Positions 36,109 through 44,513 of a DNA stretch of 64,000 nucleotides are shown in pieces. The position numbers and the translations under genes were made by a program. A model generated the notes under the pieces. It was not told where the DNA came from. It saw only the letters and a program-made list of their open reading frames with translations, and searched no databases. Numbering within the stretch: position 1 is the first letter of the stretch; the number at the start of each line of letters is the position of its first letter. The DNA is from Arsenicibacter rosenii (lineage in GTDB: Bacteria; Bacteroidota; Bacteroidia; Cytophagales; Spirosomataceae), in assembly GCF_001870735.1 (NCBI RefSeq), contig NZ_MORL01000002.1, positions 567,076 through 631,075 of the forward strand, written 5' to 3'.

Positions 36109-36433
36109 AGTCAGAAGGTATAGCCAGGGATTGGGGAAACGCACACTTTACTCATTTCAAAGTTCGGTGTTTAGTGGTATTAACGCGTAATACTTATTTA
36201 GCAAACTATTGAACAAAACCGGATCCCCCCAAAACAGTAATACCGATGGTACATATTACCTCTATGTCAAAGGGCTGGACGTTATTATTCCGGTCATGAC
36301 CGGGAAATAGGGGCAGGAATGAGAAATAATTATAGGTCCTGAAAAGTAGTACGCTCTTCAATGTAATGCGGGCGTCAGACCGCCTGGCGCCTGGCCGGCA
36401 ATCTGACGCCCGCAACAATGACAGTGACAAAAA
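36109..36433. other. 325-base spacer with a 13-bp hairpin
   Basis: No credible gene. AT-rich left part. At 36367-36379 TGCGGGCGTCAGA pairs perfectly with TCTGACGCCCGCA at 36402-36414, placed just after the stop of the minus-strand gene at 36434. This is a likely transcript-end hairpin, without a clear U-tract. Confidence 0.6.
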
Positions 36434-37204
36434 CTAAAGCGTGCCGGCAAAGGCCAGCGCCTTGACAAGGTCGCTTTCAGTTTTGAAGTCCAGCTTATTT
36501 GTTTTGGCATATTCGTCGACTTTAGGACCGGCGGCGTCACCGAGGGCGGAGATAATCGACTTTTTATTAAGCTTTACCTTTTCAGACGTTCCGTCGGGCC
36601 GGATCAGGTAATAGGCATTTTCGGCGTAAATCTCGTCGTACCGTACGTTGGAACTGTAAGCTCCTTTGAAATCCGCCTTTTGCATGTTTTTCTGAATCAG
36701 TTCGGCCAGTGAATATTTGCCTTCATAGACAACGCGGACCAGCTTTGTTTTCAGAGCATCGCCCGCATTGGCTAACCGCTGAAACGTTTGGGGGGCATCG
36801 TCCTGTTTGGCTACAAACCGTTTGACGAATGCTTCGCCCAGCTTCACCGAATCGTTGCGGGGCGTTTTCAGGTACAGCATATGGCCCAGAGCATCGTATT
36901 TAATCTGAATATTGGTGATCTTATTGCCGTTATTCAGCTCAACTTCGCCCGGCAGCCACTGGTCAACCCAGAACGGGCTGCCTTTCACGCCTTCATACCG
37001 GTTGTCGAAACTCCGGACCACCCCGTTGCCGTTTCCCGTCGCACCGGCCAGAGCGTTGAGGTTAACCTGAGCGTCATAACCGACCGGCGATCTGCTCTGG
37101 GACGTCTGTGAAGCAGGCGGAGTGGTTGTCTGGGCGCAGGCTGCTGACCATAGTCCGCCCATGCCTATGCTTGTGAGAAAAAAGCTACGTAAACGCATTG
37201 ACAT
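36434..37204 (-). CDS. Hypothetical secreted protein
   Basis: Not recognised. 256 aa with a signal peptide (MSMRLRSFFLTSIGMGGLWSAACAQ) and then a polar T/P-rich linker. A mixed beta/alpha body includes WVDQWLPGEVELNNGNKITN and a C-terminal lysine-rich segment (KLDFKTESDLVKALAFAGTL). No catalytic signature. ATG 37204 and 37198 are both possible. It is divergent from the GT25 glycosyltransferase. Periplasmic or surface location inferred from the signal only. Confidence 0.65.
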   Translation of the reverse strand: MSMRLRSFFLTSIGMGGLWSAACAQTTTPPASQTSQSRSPVGYDAQVNLNALAGATGNGNGVVRSFDNRYEGVKGSPFWVDQWLPGEVELNNGNKITNIQIKYDALGHMLYLKTPRNDSVKLGEAFVKRFVAKQDDAPQTFQRLANAGDALKTKLVRVVYEGKYSLAELIQKNMQKADFKGAYSSNVRYDEIYAENAYYLIRPDGTSEKVKLNKKSIISALGDAAGPKVDEYAKTNKLDFKTESDLVKALAFAGTL

Positions 37205-37332
37205 TGATGAGGTTGATTGCTGTTAAAGCTATTGAATCTATTTTAGTCTGGCAAATAAAGAACGCTGATTCATGGCCGGTCCGCATAAGGATGCGTAATT
37301 TTACCGGAAACTATACCGCCTGGCAACTGCCC

Positions 37333-38097
37333 ATGACGACACAGAGCTTACCACCGGAAGTGTGCGCCTTTCTGAAAAACTACTTCGATAAAATCTACAT
37401 CATTACCCTTAACCGGGCGCATGACCGGCATGCCATGTTTAAAAAGCTGCTGTCGGGGCTGGACTACCAAATTTTCCGGGCAGTGGATAAACAGGACCTG
37501 AACCGCGCAGATTTAATCCGGCGGGGTGTTTATGACGACCAAACGGCCCGCCACCCCCGCTATCGTCATGTCGAAGGATTGAGCGAAGGACAAATTGCCT
37601 GTTCACTGTCGCACCGGCAGCTGCACGAAAAAATTGTTCGCGAAGGGTATGAGCGGGTGCTGATCTTTGAAGATGACGTGGTCCCTGTTTTTGAGCAGCT
37701 CCATCAGCTGGCCGATACGCTCCGGCAGCTGCCCCAAAACTGGGAGCTGCTTTATCTGGGCTACACCAAAAACGAAGAGCTGAACCTGAAACAGCAGGTA
37801 AAGCAACAGTTTTATAAGCTCACAAGCCCATTCGGGCTATTACGCTGGACACCCAAAGAGGCGGCCCGATACCTGCCCCGCCCGTATTCGGCGAATCTGC
37901 GGTTGGCTGGCCTGCACGACTGTACCCATGCCTACGCCGTGAGCCGGTCGGCTGCGGAAAAACTGGTGAAGGCACAGCATCCGGTCATTGCCATTATTGA
38001 CGCTATGATCAGCGTACTCGTGCTCAACGGAGAACTGAACGCCTTCGTCACGCTTCCTAAATTTTTTGACCAGCAGGGACCGTCCTATATCGGTTAG
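37333..38097 (+). CDS. Glycosyltransferase family 25
   Basis: 254-aa LPS-type glycosyltransferase. KIYIITLNRAHDRHAMFKKL is the N-terminal GT25 motif, and VEGLSEGQIACSLSHRQLHE and RVLIFEDDVVP (DxD-like metal site) follow, with GLHDCTHAYAVSRSAAEKLV near the end. Family members add galactose or glucose to lipooligosaccharide. ATG 37333 is preferred; a longer frame from 37198 has unrelated sequence. Cytoplasmic face of the inner membrane by family knowledge. The exact acceptor is unknown. Confidence 0.87.
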   Translation: MTTQSLPPEVCAFLKNYFDKIYIITLNRAHDRHAMFKKLLSGLDYQIFRAVDKQDLNRADLIRRGVYDDQTARHPRYRHVEGLSEGQIACSLSHRQLHEKIVREGYERVLIFEDDVVPVFEQLHQLADTLRQLPQNWELLYLGYTKNEELNLKQQVKQQFYKLTSPFGLLRWTPKEAARYLPRPYSANLRLAGLHDCTHAYAVSRSAAEKLVKAQHPVIAIIDAMISVLVLNGELNAFVTLPKFFDQQGPSYIG

Positions 38098-38132
38098 CTC
38101 AACAAAGAGCCGGTATTGGTGGTTGTCAGGGC

Positions 38133-39788
38133 ATGATACCCTCTACTGACCAACCGGTTGCTGCGAGACCGTTACGGCTTTGGGACGCCTTTGCGTTTCC
38201 GCTCTTCCGCGCTATCTGGCTGGCGGCCTTTGTATCGAACATCGGCACCTGGATGCAGAACATGGCCGGTGTCTGGCTGCTGACAACCCTGGCCTCGTCG
38301 CAGGTGCTGGTGGCACTGATGCAGACGGCTACCAGTCTGCCCGTTTTTCTGCTCAGTATCCCCGCCGGTGCCCTTGCCGACCTGATCGACCGCCGCCGCC
38401 TGCTGCTGATCACGCAGGGCTTCATGGCCGTAGTCGCCCTGTCGCTGGGGATCGGCACCTTGCTGCACATCATCCGGCCCGAAGCGATTCTGGGCTTTAC
38501 GTTTCTGCTCGGCATCGGTGCCGTGCTCAACGGACCGGCCTGGCAATCGCTCACTCCCGAACTGGTGTCGCGGCAGGTGTTGCCGGTGGCGCTGACGCTG
38601 AACGGCGTGAGCATCAACCTGTCCCGTGCCATTGGTCCGGCGCTGGGCGGGCTGATTATTGCTTACTATTCGCCGGGCTACGTGTTTCTGCTCAACGGCC
38701 TGTCCTTCGGCGCCACCTTTCTGGTAATCTACCGCTGGCAACGTACGCCGGTAACCAGAACCTTACCGGTCGAAGATTTTGTGACGGCCTTGCGGGCGGG
38801 TATCCGTTATGTCTGGTTTACACCCCTGCTGCACGCCATTCTGATCCGTGCGTTTGCCTTTACGTTCGGCGCCAGCGCGTTGTGGGCCTTATTGTCGCTG
38901 GTAGTCGCCCGTCAGCTGCATATGGACTCGGGTGTCTATGGCCTGATGCTGACGTGGCTGGGGGCCGGAGCCGTAACGGGTGCGCTGGTGCTGACCCGCC
39001 TGACGCAACAAATCAGTGCCAACGTCCGGATTTTTATGGCCATTCTGGCATTTGTGGCGGTCAATGTCTGTATGGGGCTGGCGACATCGCTATGGGTGCT
39101 GTATCCGGTCCTGTTTCTGGCGGGGATGGCTTGGCTTATGGCCTTAACCAGTCTTAACGTATCGGTGCAGCTGAACCTGCCTAAATGGGTACAGGCGCGG
39201 GTACTGAGTATCTATCAGCTGGTTTTTCAGGGTGGTATGGCGCTGGGCAGCATTGTCTGGGGAACAGTTGCCGGACACTATGGGCTCCCGGTTACCTTTT
39301 TGCTGGCGGCGGGCTGGATGGCGGTATCTACGCTGCTGGCGATTCCGTTCCGGTTACCGGTAGGGGAGGTCAGGGACTTTAGTCCGGCGGAGCGGGGTAC
39401 TCATCCGACGTTTACGGGCGTGATTCAGCCGGAGCAGGGGCCGGTAGTGGTTATGGTCGAATACCGTGTCCGGGTGCAGGACCAGCCCGCTTTCCTGAAA
39501 GCCATGGACGGGCTAAAGCGTCTGCGCCGCCGCGACGGGGCGCTGCGGGGCGGCGTCTTTACCGATGCTACTGATCCGGAGCGGCAGGTGGAGTTTTTTG
39601 TCGTAGCCTCATGGGCCGAACATCTCCGACAGCATCAGCGCCTGACCAACGACGATCTGCATATCCAGCAGGCGGTGCGGCAGTATCACATCGGCCCCGA
39701 CCGCCCGAAGGTGCATCACTTTGTTGCCCCGTCTGAAGACGTTATGCCGGTGGCGATGAACGACACTACGAAGTGGGAGGGTGGGTGA
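38133..39788 (+). CDS. MFS transporter with C-terminal ABM-like domain
   Basis: 551-aa major facilitator of the MFS_3/EntS-like group. Twelve TM helices occupy residues 20-410, with the loop motif GALADLIDRRRLLL between TM2 and TM3, and ANVRIF in the centre. After TM12 about 120 residues form a soluble domain (VVMVEYRVRVQDQPAFLKAM; RQVEFFVVASWAEHL; HHFVAPS) resembling an antibiotic-biosynthesis-monooxygenase fold, a fusion typical of this subgroup. Likely exports a small molecule; substrate unknown. It starts 35 bases after the GT25 stop, so co-transcription is plausible. Confidence 0.88.
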   Translation: MIPSTDQPVAARPLRLWDAFAFPLFRAIWLAAFVSNIGTWMQNMAGVWLLTTLASSQVLVALMQTATSLPVFLLSIPAGALADLIDRRRLLLITQGFMAVVALSLGIGTLLHIIRPEAILGFTFLLGIGAVLNGPAWQSLTPELVSRQVLPVALTLNGVSINLSRAIGPALGGLIIAYYSPGYVFLLNGLSFGATFLVIYRWQRTPVTRTLPVEDFVTALRAGIRYVWFTPLLHAILIRAFAFTFGASALWALLSLVVARQLHMDSGVYGLMLTWLGAGAVTGALVLTRLTQQISANVRIFMAILAFVAVNVCMGLATSLWVLYPVLFLAGMAWLMALTSLNVSVQLNLPKWVQARVLSIYQLVFQGGMALGSIVWGTVAGHYGLPVTFLLAAGWMAVSTLLAIPFRLPVGEVRDFSPAERGTHPTFTGVIQPEQGPVVVMVEYRVRVQDQPAFLKAMDGLKRLRRRDGALRGGVFTDATDPERQVEFFVVASWAEHLRQHQRLTNDDLHIQQAVRQYHIGPDRPKVHHFVAPSEDVMPVAMNDTTKWEGG

Positions 39789-39851
39789 TAGCGTTTTTTG
39801 TCTGAAAACTTTCATGTATGTTTGTTGGGTATCAATACTCACCAGCTATAT

Positions 39852-40421
39852 ATGCGTTTTATAGTGTACCTCACCACGCTATGCCTGCTTTCGGGGATAA
39901 GCTTTTTTTCGTGTAAAGGTCCGGAAGGACCACAGGGGCCAGCCGGAACGCAAGGCCCTGCCGGTATACAAGGCCCGGCCGGACCCCAGGGCCCCGCCGG
40001 TTCCAGTAATATCCTACAAATAAACTATGCTGCCCGACAGCATACAGGCTCCCAGGATTTATTACTTACATTTCCCGCTTCTGCCTCCTTAACGACCGAT
40101 GTCCTTGAAAAAAGTCTGCTGTACGTTTACGTGAAGCAGAGCGGAACAAACACTGGCGGACAAAGCCAGGCTTACTGGTTTGCTGTACCCGGCGAAACAG
40201 TAACCGGTAATGAATATAGCTACTATCTGTTTTCCGGTAATTCACAGGCAAATCCAGGCTTATTTTTGCGGCGGGTTGTGAACTTTAAGCCTGGCGCAGA
40301 ATCATTTGATGCCATACGGGTATTGATTGTACCGGCCGGAACAACCATTTCCGGTGGCCGTCTTGCCGCCGGCACACCAGCCTATGAGGCCGTAAAAGAA
40401 CTGTATCACCTGCCTGACTGA
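39852..40421 (+). CDS. Collagen-like lipoprotein
   Basis: 189-aa lipoprotein: signal and lipobox [10 protein letters not shown], then a short collagen-like Gly-X-Y run ([20 protein letters not shown] and three more triplets, residues about 22-48). A beta-rich C-terminal domain (residues 50-189) follows. Collagen-like spacers with a globular end are common on Bacteroidetes surface lipoproteins. Its stop overlaps the ATG of the next lipoprotein gene (TGATG), so both are likely translated together. ATG at 39852; an 18-residue longer frame would disrupt the lipobox spacing. Confidence 0.78.
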   Translation: MRFIVYLTTLCLLSGISFFSCKGPEGPQGPAGTQGPAGIQGPAGPQGPAGSSNILQINYAARQHTGSQDLLLTFPASASLTTDVLEKSLLYVYVKQSGTNTGGQSQAYWFAVPGETVTGNEYSYYLFSGNSQANPGLFLRRVVNFKPGAESFDAIRVLIVPAGTTISGGRLAAGTPAYEAVKELYHLPD

Positions 40422-41683
40422 TGCTTCGCTATTTTTCGTACATGCTGGTGATGGGTCTGGTTTTCGGACTGATGGGTTGTCCATTTGCCAGTGATCCGTT
40501 GCCGCTGATTCCGGCAACACCGGTAAAGACCGGCAAAACGTCGTATAAATCAAGGATAGCCGTTCATTCATTTAGTCCGGATACAGTGCGCGGCAACGGT
40601 GAGCTGACCATCCGTGGTGCAGGGTTCAGTCCGGTTGTGTCCGATAATCAGGTGTATCTTAATGGCAAGGCAGCGCAGGTATTGCGGGGCAGTGATACAA
40701 CACTGGTAGTGCGTGTGCCTGAACAGACAGGCACCGGAACTGTTGAGGTACAGACTGGTAGTCAGCGTGTCGCAGCGGAGAAAAGGATGATTTACGGCTG
40801 GATTGTCAACCTTGAAAAGCTGTTATTCTCTGATGATATCCGGGCGGATATTGCTATTGATGAAAGCGGTAATATGTATGTATTATCCGGAAGGGATGTA
40901 ATGAAATACAATGCCTCGGGAGGCTATGTAAAAACGATTGCATACAGGGAGTTGCTTACAGTAAGTGATCATAGCCTCAGGAAAATGCTGCTTGAGCCAG
41001 AAACTACGAAAGCGGAAAGAGGTGAAACCTTTCATCTCTTAGGGTCATATTTTCGTGAGCCAAATGACTGTTGCAGTGGTTTTAAAAGTTATATCGCTAC
41101 ATTATCTACAAATCCATACCAGTTTACCTTACTGGATAAGTGGCCAATCTATTGGTCTACATGGTTTGTTAAAGCTTCGGATACGTATTATCTGGCAGGA
41201 AGGTATGCTCTTACTCAGGATGGTAAACCTATATGTGGTCTTGCAAGATGGCAGAATCAGGGTATTGTCAATTTGTTAGATGCTGACAGGCCTATTCCGG
41301 CTATGCTGCTTAAACAGCAACTTTATGCCGGTATCCAGAACTCAGCGTCAAAGTTTACAGAAGTTGCTGCGATCGCTGATGATGGTAAAATAACACATTG
41401 GCTTGGCGGACAGGAGAGCAAAATGGTAGATGGCCCGGCTGGATCGGCGGCATTTATTGATATAAACTCATTAGCGGCAGATAACGCAGGCCGTGTCTTT
41501 GTGCTTGATGACGGAAAACTACGTATTATCACTCCGGAAGGCTATGTTCAGACGCTTGCGACAGCTTCTTTAAAAGGAGCTACCTTAAAGTTCGGATTAG
41601 ACCGTAAGCTATATGCTTTTTATAGTCTTTCGTTTAGTGGCAGCGATCTTGCCGGTGGGATATATCGTCTCACCATCCAGTAA
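40421..41683 (+). CDS. Lipoprotein with IPT/TIG domain and propeller-like C-terminus
   Basis: 420-aa lipoprotein (lipobox FGLMGC). Residues 47-128 form an IPT/TIG domain (SFSPDTVRGNGELTIRGAGF...). The rest carries blades of the NHL/propeller type (ADIAIDESGNMYVLSGRDVM; INSLAADNAGRVFVLDDGKL, then RIIT). Such proteins are often surface-exposed glycan-binding lipoproteins in Bacteroidetes. The second half is visibly AT-richer than its neighbours (23 G/C in the 60 bases 41041-41100), suggesting a different origin or relaxed constraint. Co-translated with the collagen-like lipoprotein. Confidence 0.78.
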   Translation: MLRYFSYMLVMGLVFGLMGCPFASDPLPLIPATPVKTGKTSYKSRIAVHSFSPDTVRGNGELTIRGAGFSPVVSDNQVYLNGKAAQVLRGSDTTLVVRVPEQTGTGTVEVQTGSQRVAAEKRMIYGWIVNLEKLLFSDDIRADIAIDESGNMYVLSGRDVMKYNASGGYVKTIAYRELLTVSDHSLRKMLLEPETTKAERGETFHLLGSYFREPNDCCSGFKSYIATLSTNPYQFTLLDKWPIYWSTWFVKASDTYYLAGRYALTQDGKPICGLARWQNQGIVNLLDADRPIPAMLLKQQLYAGIQNSASKFTEVAAIADDGKITHWLGGQESKMVDGPAGSAAFIDINSLAADNAGRVFVLDDGKLRIITPEGYVQTLATASLKGATLKFGLDRKLYAFYSLSFSGSDLAGGIYRLTIQ

Positions 41684-41791
41684 TCCGGATACAATCAATC
41701 TGTCTGCCAGCACAATTTATTGCATTCTGATGGCTATTAAAGCAATTGAGTCGTGCCCTCCGTATCTTCGGCCGCAAATTCTGATTATTGT

Positions 41792-44350
41792 ATGCGCGCC
41801 CTGTTCTCCTTTTTCGTCTGCCTGCTGTGGATGCCCGCTGCATTTGCGCAGAAAACCGCATTCGACCCGCAAAAGCTGGCTGTCCGCTGGGAAGTCATCG
41901 AAAATAATTACCAGCAGAAAACCCAGACACTGTCGGCCTTTACGCTGACCAATACCGGCAAAACCCCGTTACCGGCCACCGGTTGGGGACTGTATTTCAA
42001 CTTTGTACGGACCATTAAACCGGGCTCGGCCAATGGCCCGTTGCAGGTCGACCACCTCAACGGGGATTTTTTCCGGCTGGTGCCCAAACCGGAGATGGCA
42101 CCCCTCAGACCGGGCGCGTCAATCCGCGTTGAATTCGTCTCGGATGCGTGGGTACTCAACGTAACCGACGCGCCTGGCGGCTTGTACTGGGTCCGTGATT
42201 CGCAGCCGGAAAAAGGCATTCCGCTACCGAATTACACCGTAGTACCCTCCACAGAACCAAAACAGACTACCCGGTTTCCCGGCGACAAACCTGGCTTTGT
42301 CGGCCCGCAGGCGGTCTATGCCCAAAACAAGGCCCTGACCGATATTCCTGAAAACCAATTGCCCAAAATTCTGCCTTCGCCAACGGCTTACCGCGAGACT
42401 GGCAGCGCCTTTACCCTGACCGGTGACGTGTCGATTATGACGGATGCGGCCTTTCAGCGCGAAGCCGGTTATCTGGCAAACGAACTGGCGGCTGTGCTGG
42501 GAAAAAAAACATCGGTGACGACGCAAAAAGCCCCCGGGCAAATACAGCTTCAAATGGCGGCTATGGCTCCCGGTGCCTACCAGCTTCGGGTAAACGCCGA
42601 TGGGGTGGTGATCTCGGCCGCCAGTGGTGAAGGTATCTGTTATGGCATTCAGTCGCTGAAAATGCTGTTGCCACCCATGGCCTGGACGAAGCCGCAATCG
42701 TCGCTTCCGGTACCCGGCGTTGAGGTGACCGACGCCCCACGGTTTGGCTGGCGCGCCATGATGCTCGATGTGGCCCGTAACTTCCAGCCGAAAACACAGG
42801 TGCTCAAGCTCCTCGACCTGATGGCGCTCTATAAACTGAATATTCTGCACTTTCACCTCAACGACGATGAGGGCTGGCGGGTCGAAATTCCGTCGTTGCC
42901 TGAGCTGACGGCGGTAGGCAGCAAACGGGGACATACGCTTGATAACAAAGCGTTTCTGCAACCGTCATATGGCTCAGGACCGGATGTACAGAGCCCGACC
43001 GGCAGTGGTTTCTATAGCAAAGCCGATTTTATTGAGATACTGAAATATGCCGCCGAACGCCATATCAGCGTGGTACCCGAAATCGAAACGCCCGGCCATG
43101 CGCGGGCGGCGGTCAAGGCGATGGATGCGCGGTATGCACGGTTCATGGCCGAAAACAAACCTGCGGAGGCCGGGCAATACCTGCTGCGCGATTTACAGGA
43201 TGTGTCGGTATACCGCTCAGTCCAGTCCTGGAATGATAATGTCATGAACGTGGCGTTGCCGTCGGTGTATCGCTTTCTGGAGACGGTGACCGACGATCTG
43301 CTGGCTATGTATCGGGAAGCCGGTGCACCGATTCAGACCATTCACTTCGGGGGCGATGAAGTACCGGCGGGTGTCTGGGAGAAATCACCGGCCTGTCAGG
43401 CGCTCATGAAAACCGATCCGGCCGTAAAAAACGTAGATGACCTGTGGTATTATTACTTCCGGAAAGTCAATGAACTGGTCAGAAAACAGGGGCTTTACCT
43501 CTATGGCTGGGAAGAGGTCGGGATGCGGAAAACCAGGCTGGATGGCAAGGCGCACATGATTCCGAATCCGGATTTTGCGGGTGACGGTGTGCAGGTTGAT
43601 GTCTGGAACAACGTATTGGGGTGGGGAGCCGAAGACCTGGCCTACAAACTGGCGAATGCCGGGTATAAAGTAGTCCTGTCGCCGGTAACGAATTATTATT
43701 TCGATATGGCGTATCAGAAATCGTTTGATGAACCAGGTTACTACTGGGGTGGTTTTACGGATGTAGATAAGGGCTATTATTTTATTCCGTACGATTATTT
43801 CAAAAGTGCGCGCGAAGACCGTCTGGGTAATCCGCTCGACCGGTCAGTCTTTAACGGAAAAGAGCGGCTGACCGATTACGGCAAAGAAAATATTATCGGG
43901 ATTCAGGGCCTTTTGTGGAGCGAAACCGTTCTGGGGCCGCAACGGATGGAGTACATGATGCTGCCCAAGCTGATCGGTCTGGCCGAACGCGCCTGGGCCA
44001 GTGATCCGGCCTGGGCAACGGGAACGGATGAGGCGGCTAATCAACGGTTGTATGCACAGGCCTGGAATACGTTTGTTAACCAGTTGGGCAAACGGGAGTT
44101 GCCGCGTCTGGGGAGCTATGCAGGCGGGTTCGCCTACCGCATCCCGACCGTTGGCGCGGTGGTAGAAGACGGTGCAGTAAGGGCTAATGTGCAACTGCCC
44201 GGGTTTACAATCCGCTATACCACCGATGGCAGCCAGCCAAACGCTAATAGTGCGGTGTACGCAGCGCCGGTAACGACCAAAGGCACCATTAAACTGCGGG
44301 CATTCAGCGCGCAGGGATTGGGTGGCCGTACGGTTGTAATTCGGCACTGA
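41792..44350 (+). CDS. Beta-N-acetylhexosaminidase (GH20)
   Basis: Secreted glycoside hydrolase of 852 aa. Signal peptide (MRALFSFFVCLLWMPAAFAQ), an N-terminal carbohydrate-binding domain (CHB_HEX type, residues 25-150), GH20b, then the GH20 TIM barrel from about 320. Catalytic pair D522-E523 sits in HFGGDEVPAGVW. Barrel landmarks are NILHFHLNDDEGWRVEIPSL and VVPEIETPGHARAA. A C-terminal CHB_HEX_C-type domain (GFTIRYTTDGSQPNANSAVY) ends the protein. It releases terminal GlcNAc or GalNAc from chitin fragments or glycans by substrate-assisted catalysis. Start at ATG 41792. Confidence 0.95.
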   Translation: MRALFSFFVCLLWMPAAFAQKTAFDPQKLAVRWEVIENNYQQKTQTLSAFTLTNTGKTPLPATGWGLYFNFVRTIKPGSANGPLQVDHLNGDFFRLVPKPEMAPLRPGASIRVEFVSDAWVLNVTDAPGGLYWVRDSQPEKGIPLPNYTVVPSTEPKQTTRFPGDKPGFVGPQAVYAQNKALTDIPENQLPKILPSPTAYRETGSAFTLTGDVSIMTDAAFQREAGYLANELAAVLGKKTSVTTQKAPGQIQLQMAAMAPGAYQLRVNADGVVISAASGEGICYGIQSLKMLLPPMAWTKPQSSLPVPGVEVTDAPRFGWRAMMLDVARNFQPKTQVLKLLDLMALYKLNILHFHLNDDEGWRVEIPSLPELTAVGSKRGHTLDNKAFLQPSYGSGPDVQSPTGSGFYSKADFIEILKYAAERHISVVPEIETPGHARAAVKAMDARYARFMAENKPAEAGQYLLRDLQDVSVYRSVQSWNDNVMNVALPSVYRFLETVTDDLLAMYREAGAPIQTIHFGGDEVPAGVWEKSPACQALMKTDPAVKNVDDLWYYYFRKVNELVRKQGLYLYGWEEVGMRKTRLDGKAHMIPNPDFAGDGVQVDVWNNVLGWGAEDLAYKLANAGYKVVLSPVTNYYFDMAYQKSFDEPGYYWGGFTDVDKGYYFIPYDYFKSAREDRLGNPLDRSVFNGKERLTDYGKENIIGIQGLLWSETVLGPQRMEYMMLPKLIGLAERAWASDPAWATGTDEAANQRLYAQAWNTFVNQLGKRELPRLGSYAGGFAYRIPTVGAVVEDGAVRANVQLPGFTIRYTTDGSQPNANSAVYAAPVTTKGTIKLRAFSAQGLGGRTVVIRH

Positions 44351-44385
44351 TGTAAGTTCTCTATCTACTTTGCTGGTTAAATCAC

Positions 44386-44393
44386 TAATTTTG
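44386..44393 (+). promoter_or_regulatory. -7 box of metG promoter
   Basis: TAATTTTG exactly fits TAnnTTTG, and a start about 7 bases later would fall at the first base of the structured leader (44396 onward). A TTTG at 44369-44372 is only 13 bases upstream, shorter than the usual spacing, so the -33 element is uncertain. Confidence 0.4.
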
Positions 44394-44395
44394 CA

Positions 44396-44496
44396 GCGAT
44401 TCATCCGGGTGAAAGAGCTATAGTAAGACTAGTTGAATTGTAGGGTTTTAGCGCCCTCATAAGGCAGGCAGTCTGTATCATTCACCCAAAAATCGC
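44396..44496 (+). ncRNA. Possible structured leader of metG
   Basis: Nested pairing in the 5' leader: GCGATT (44396-44401) with AATCGC (44491-44496); GGGTGAA (44407-44413) with TTCACCC (44481-44487); inside, AGACT (44426-44430) with AGTCT (44470-44474), and AGGG (44442-44445) with CCCT (44454-44457). An AAGGA-like sequence follows just outside. No known riboswitch or T-box was recognised. If real, it may be a cis-regulator or ribosomal control element for metG. Confidence 0.35.
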
Positions 44497-44513
44497 AAGA
44501 AGGAACACGCTTC

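Noticed and set aside
38172-38741. Gln/Arg-rich minus-strand frame in the MFS gene
   Set aside because: Antisense shadow; no start context and no family.
44396-44496. tRNA gene ahead of metG
   Set aside because: The pairing arms look acceptor-like, but there is no T-loop (GTTCRANNC) and no proper D or anticodon arm.
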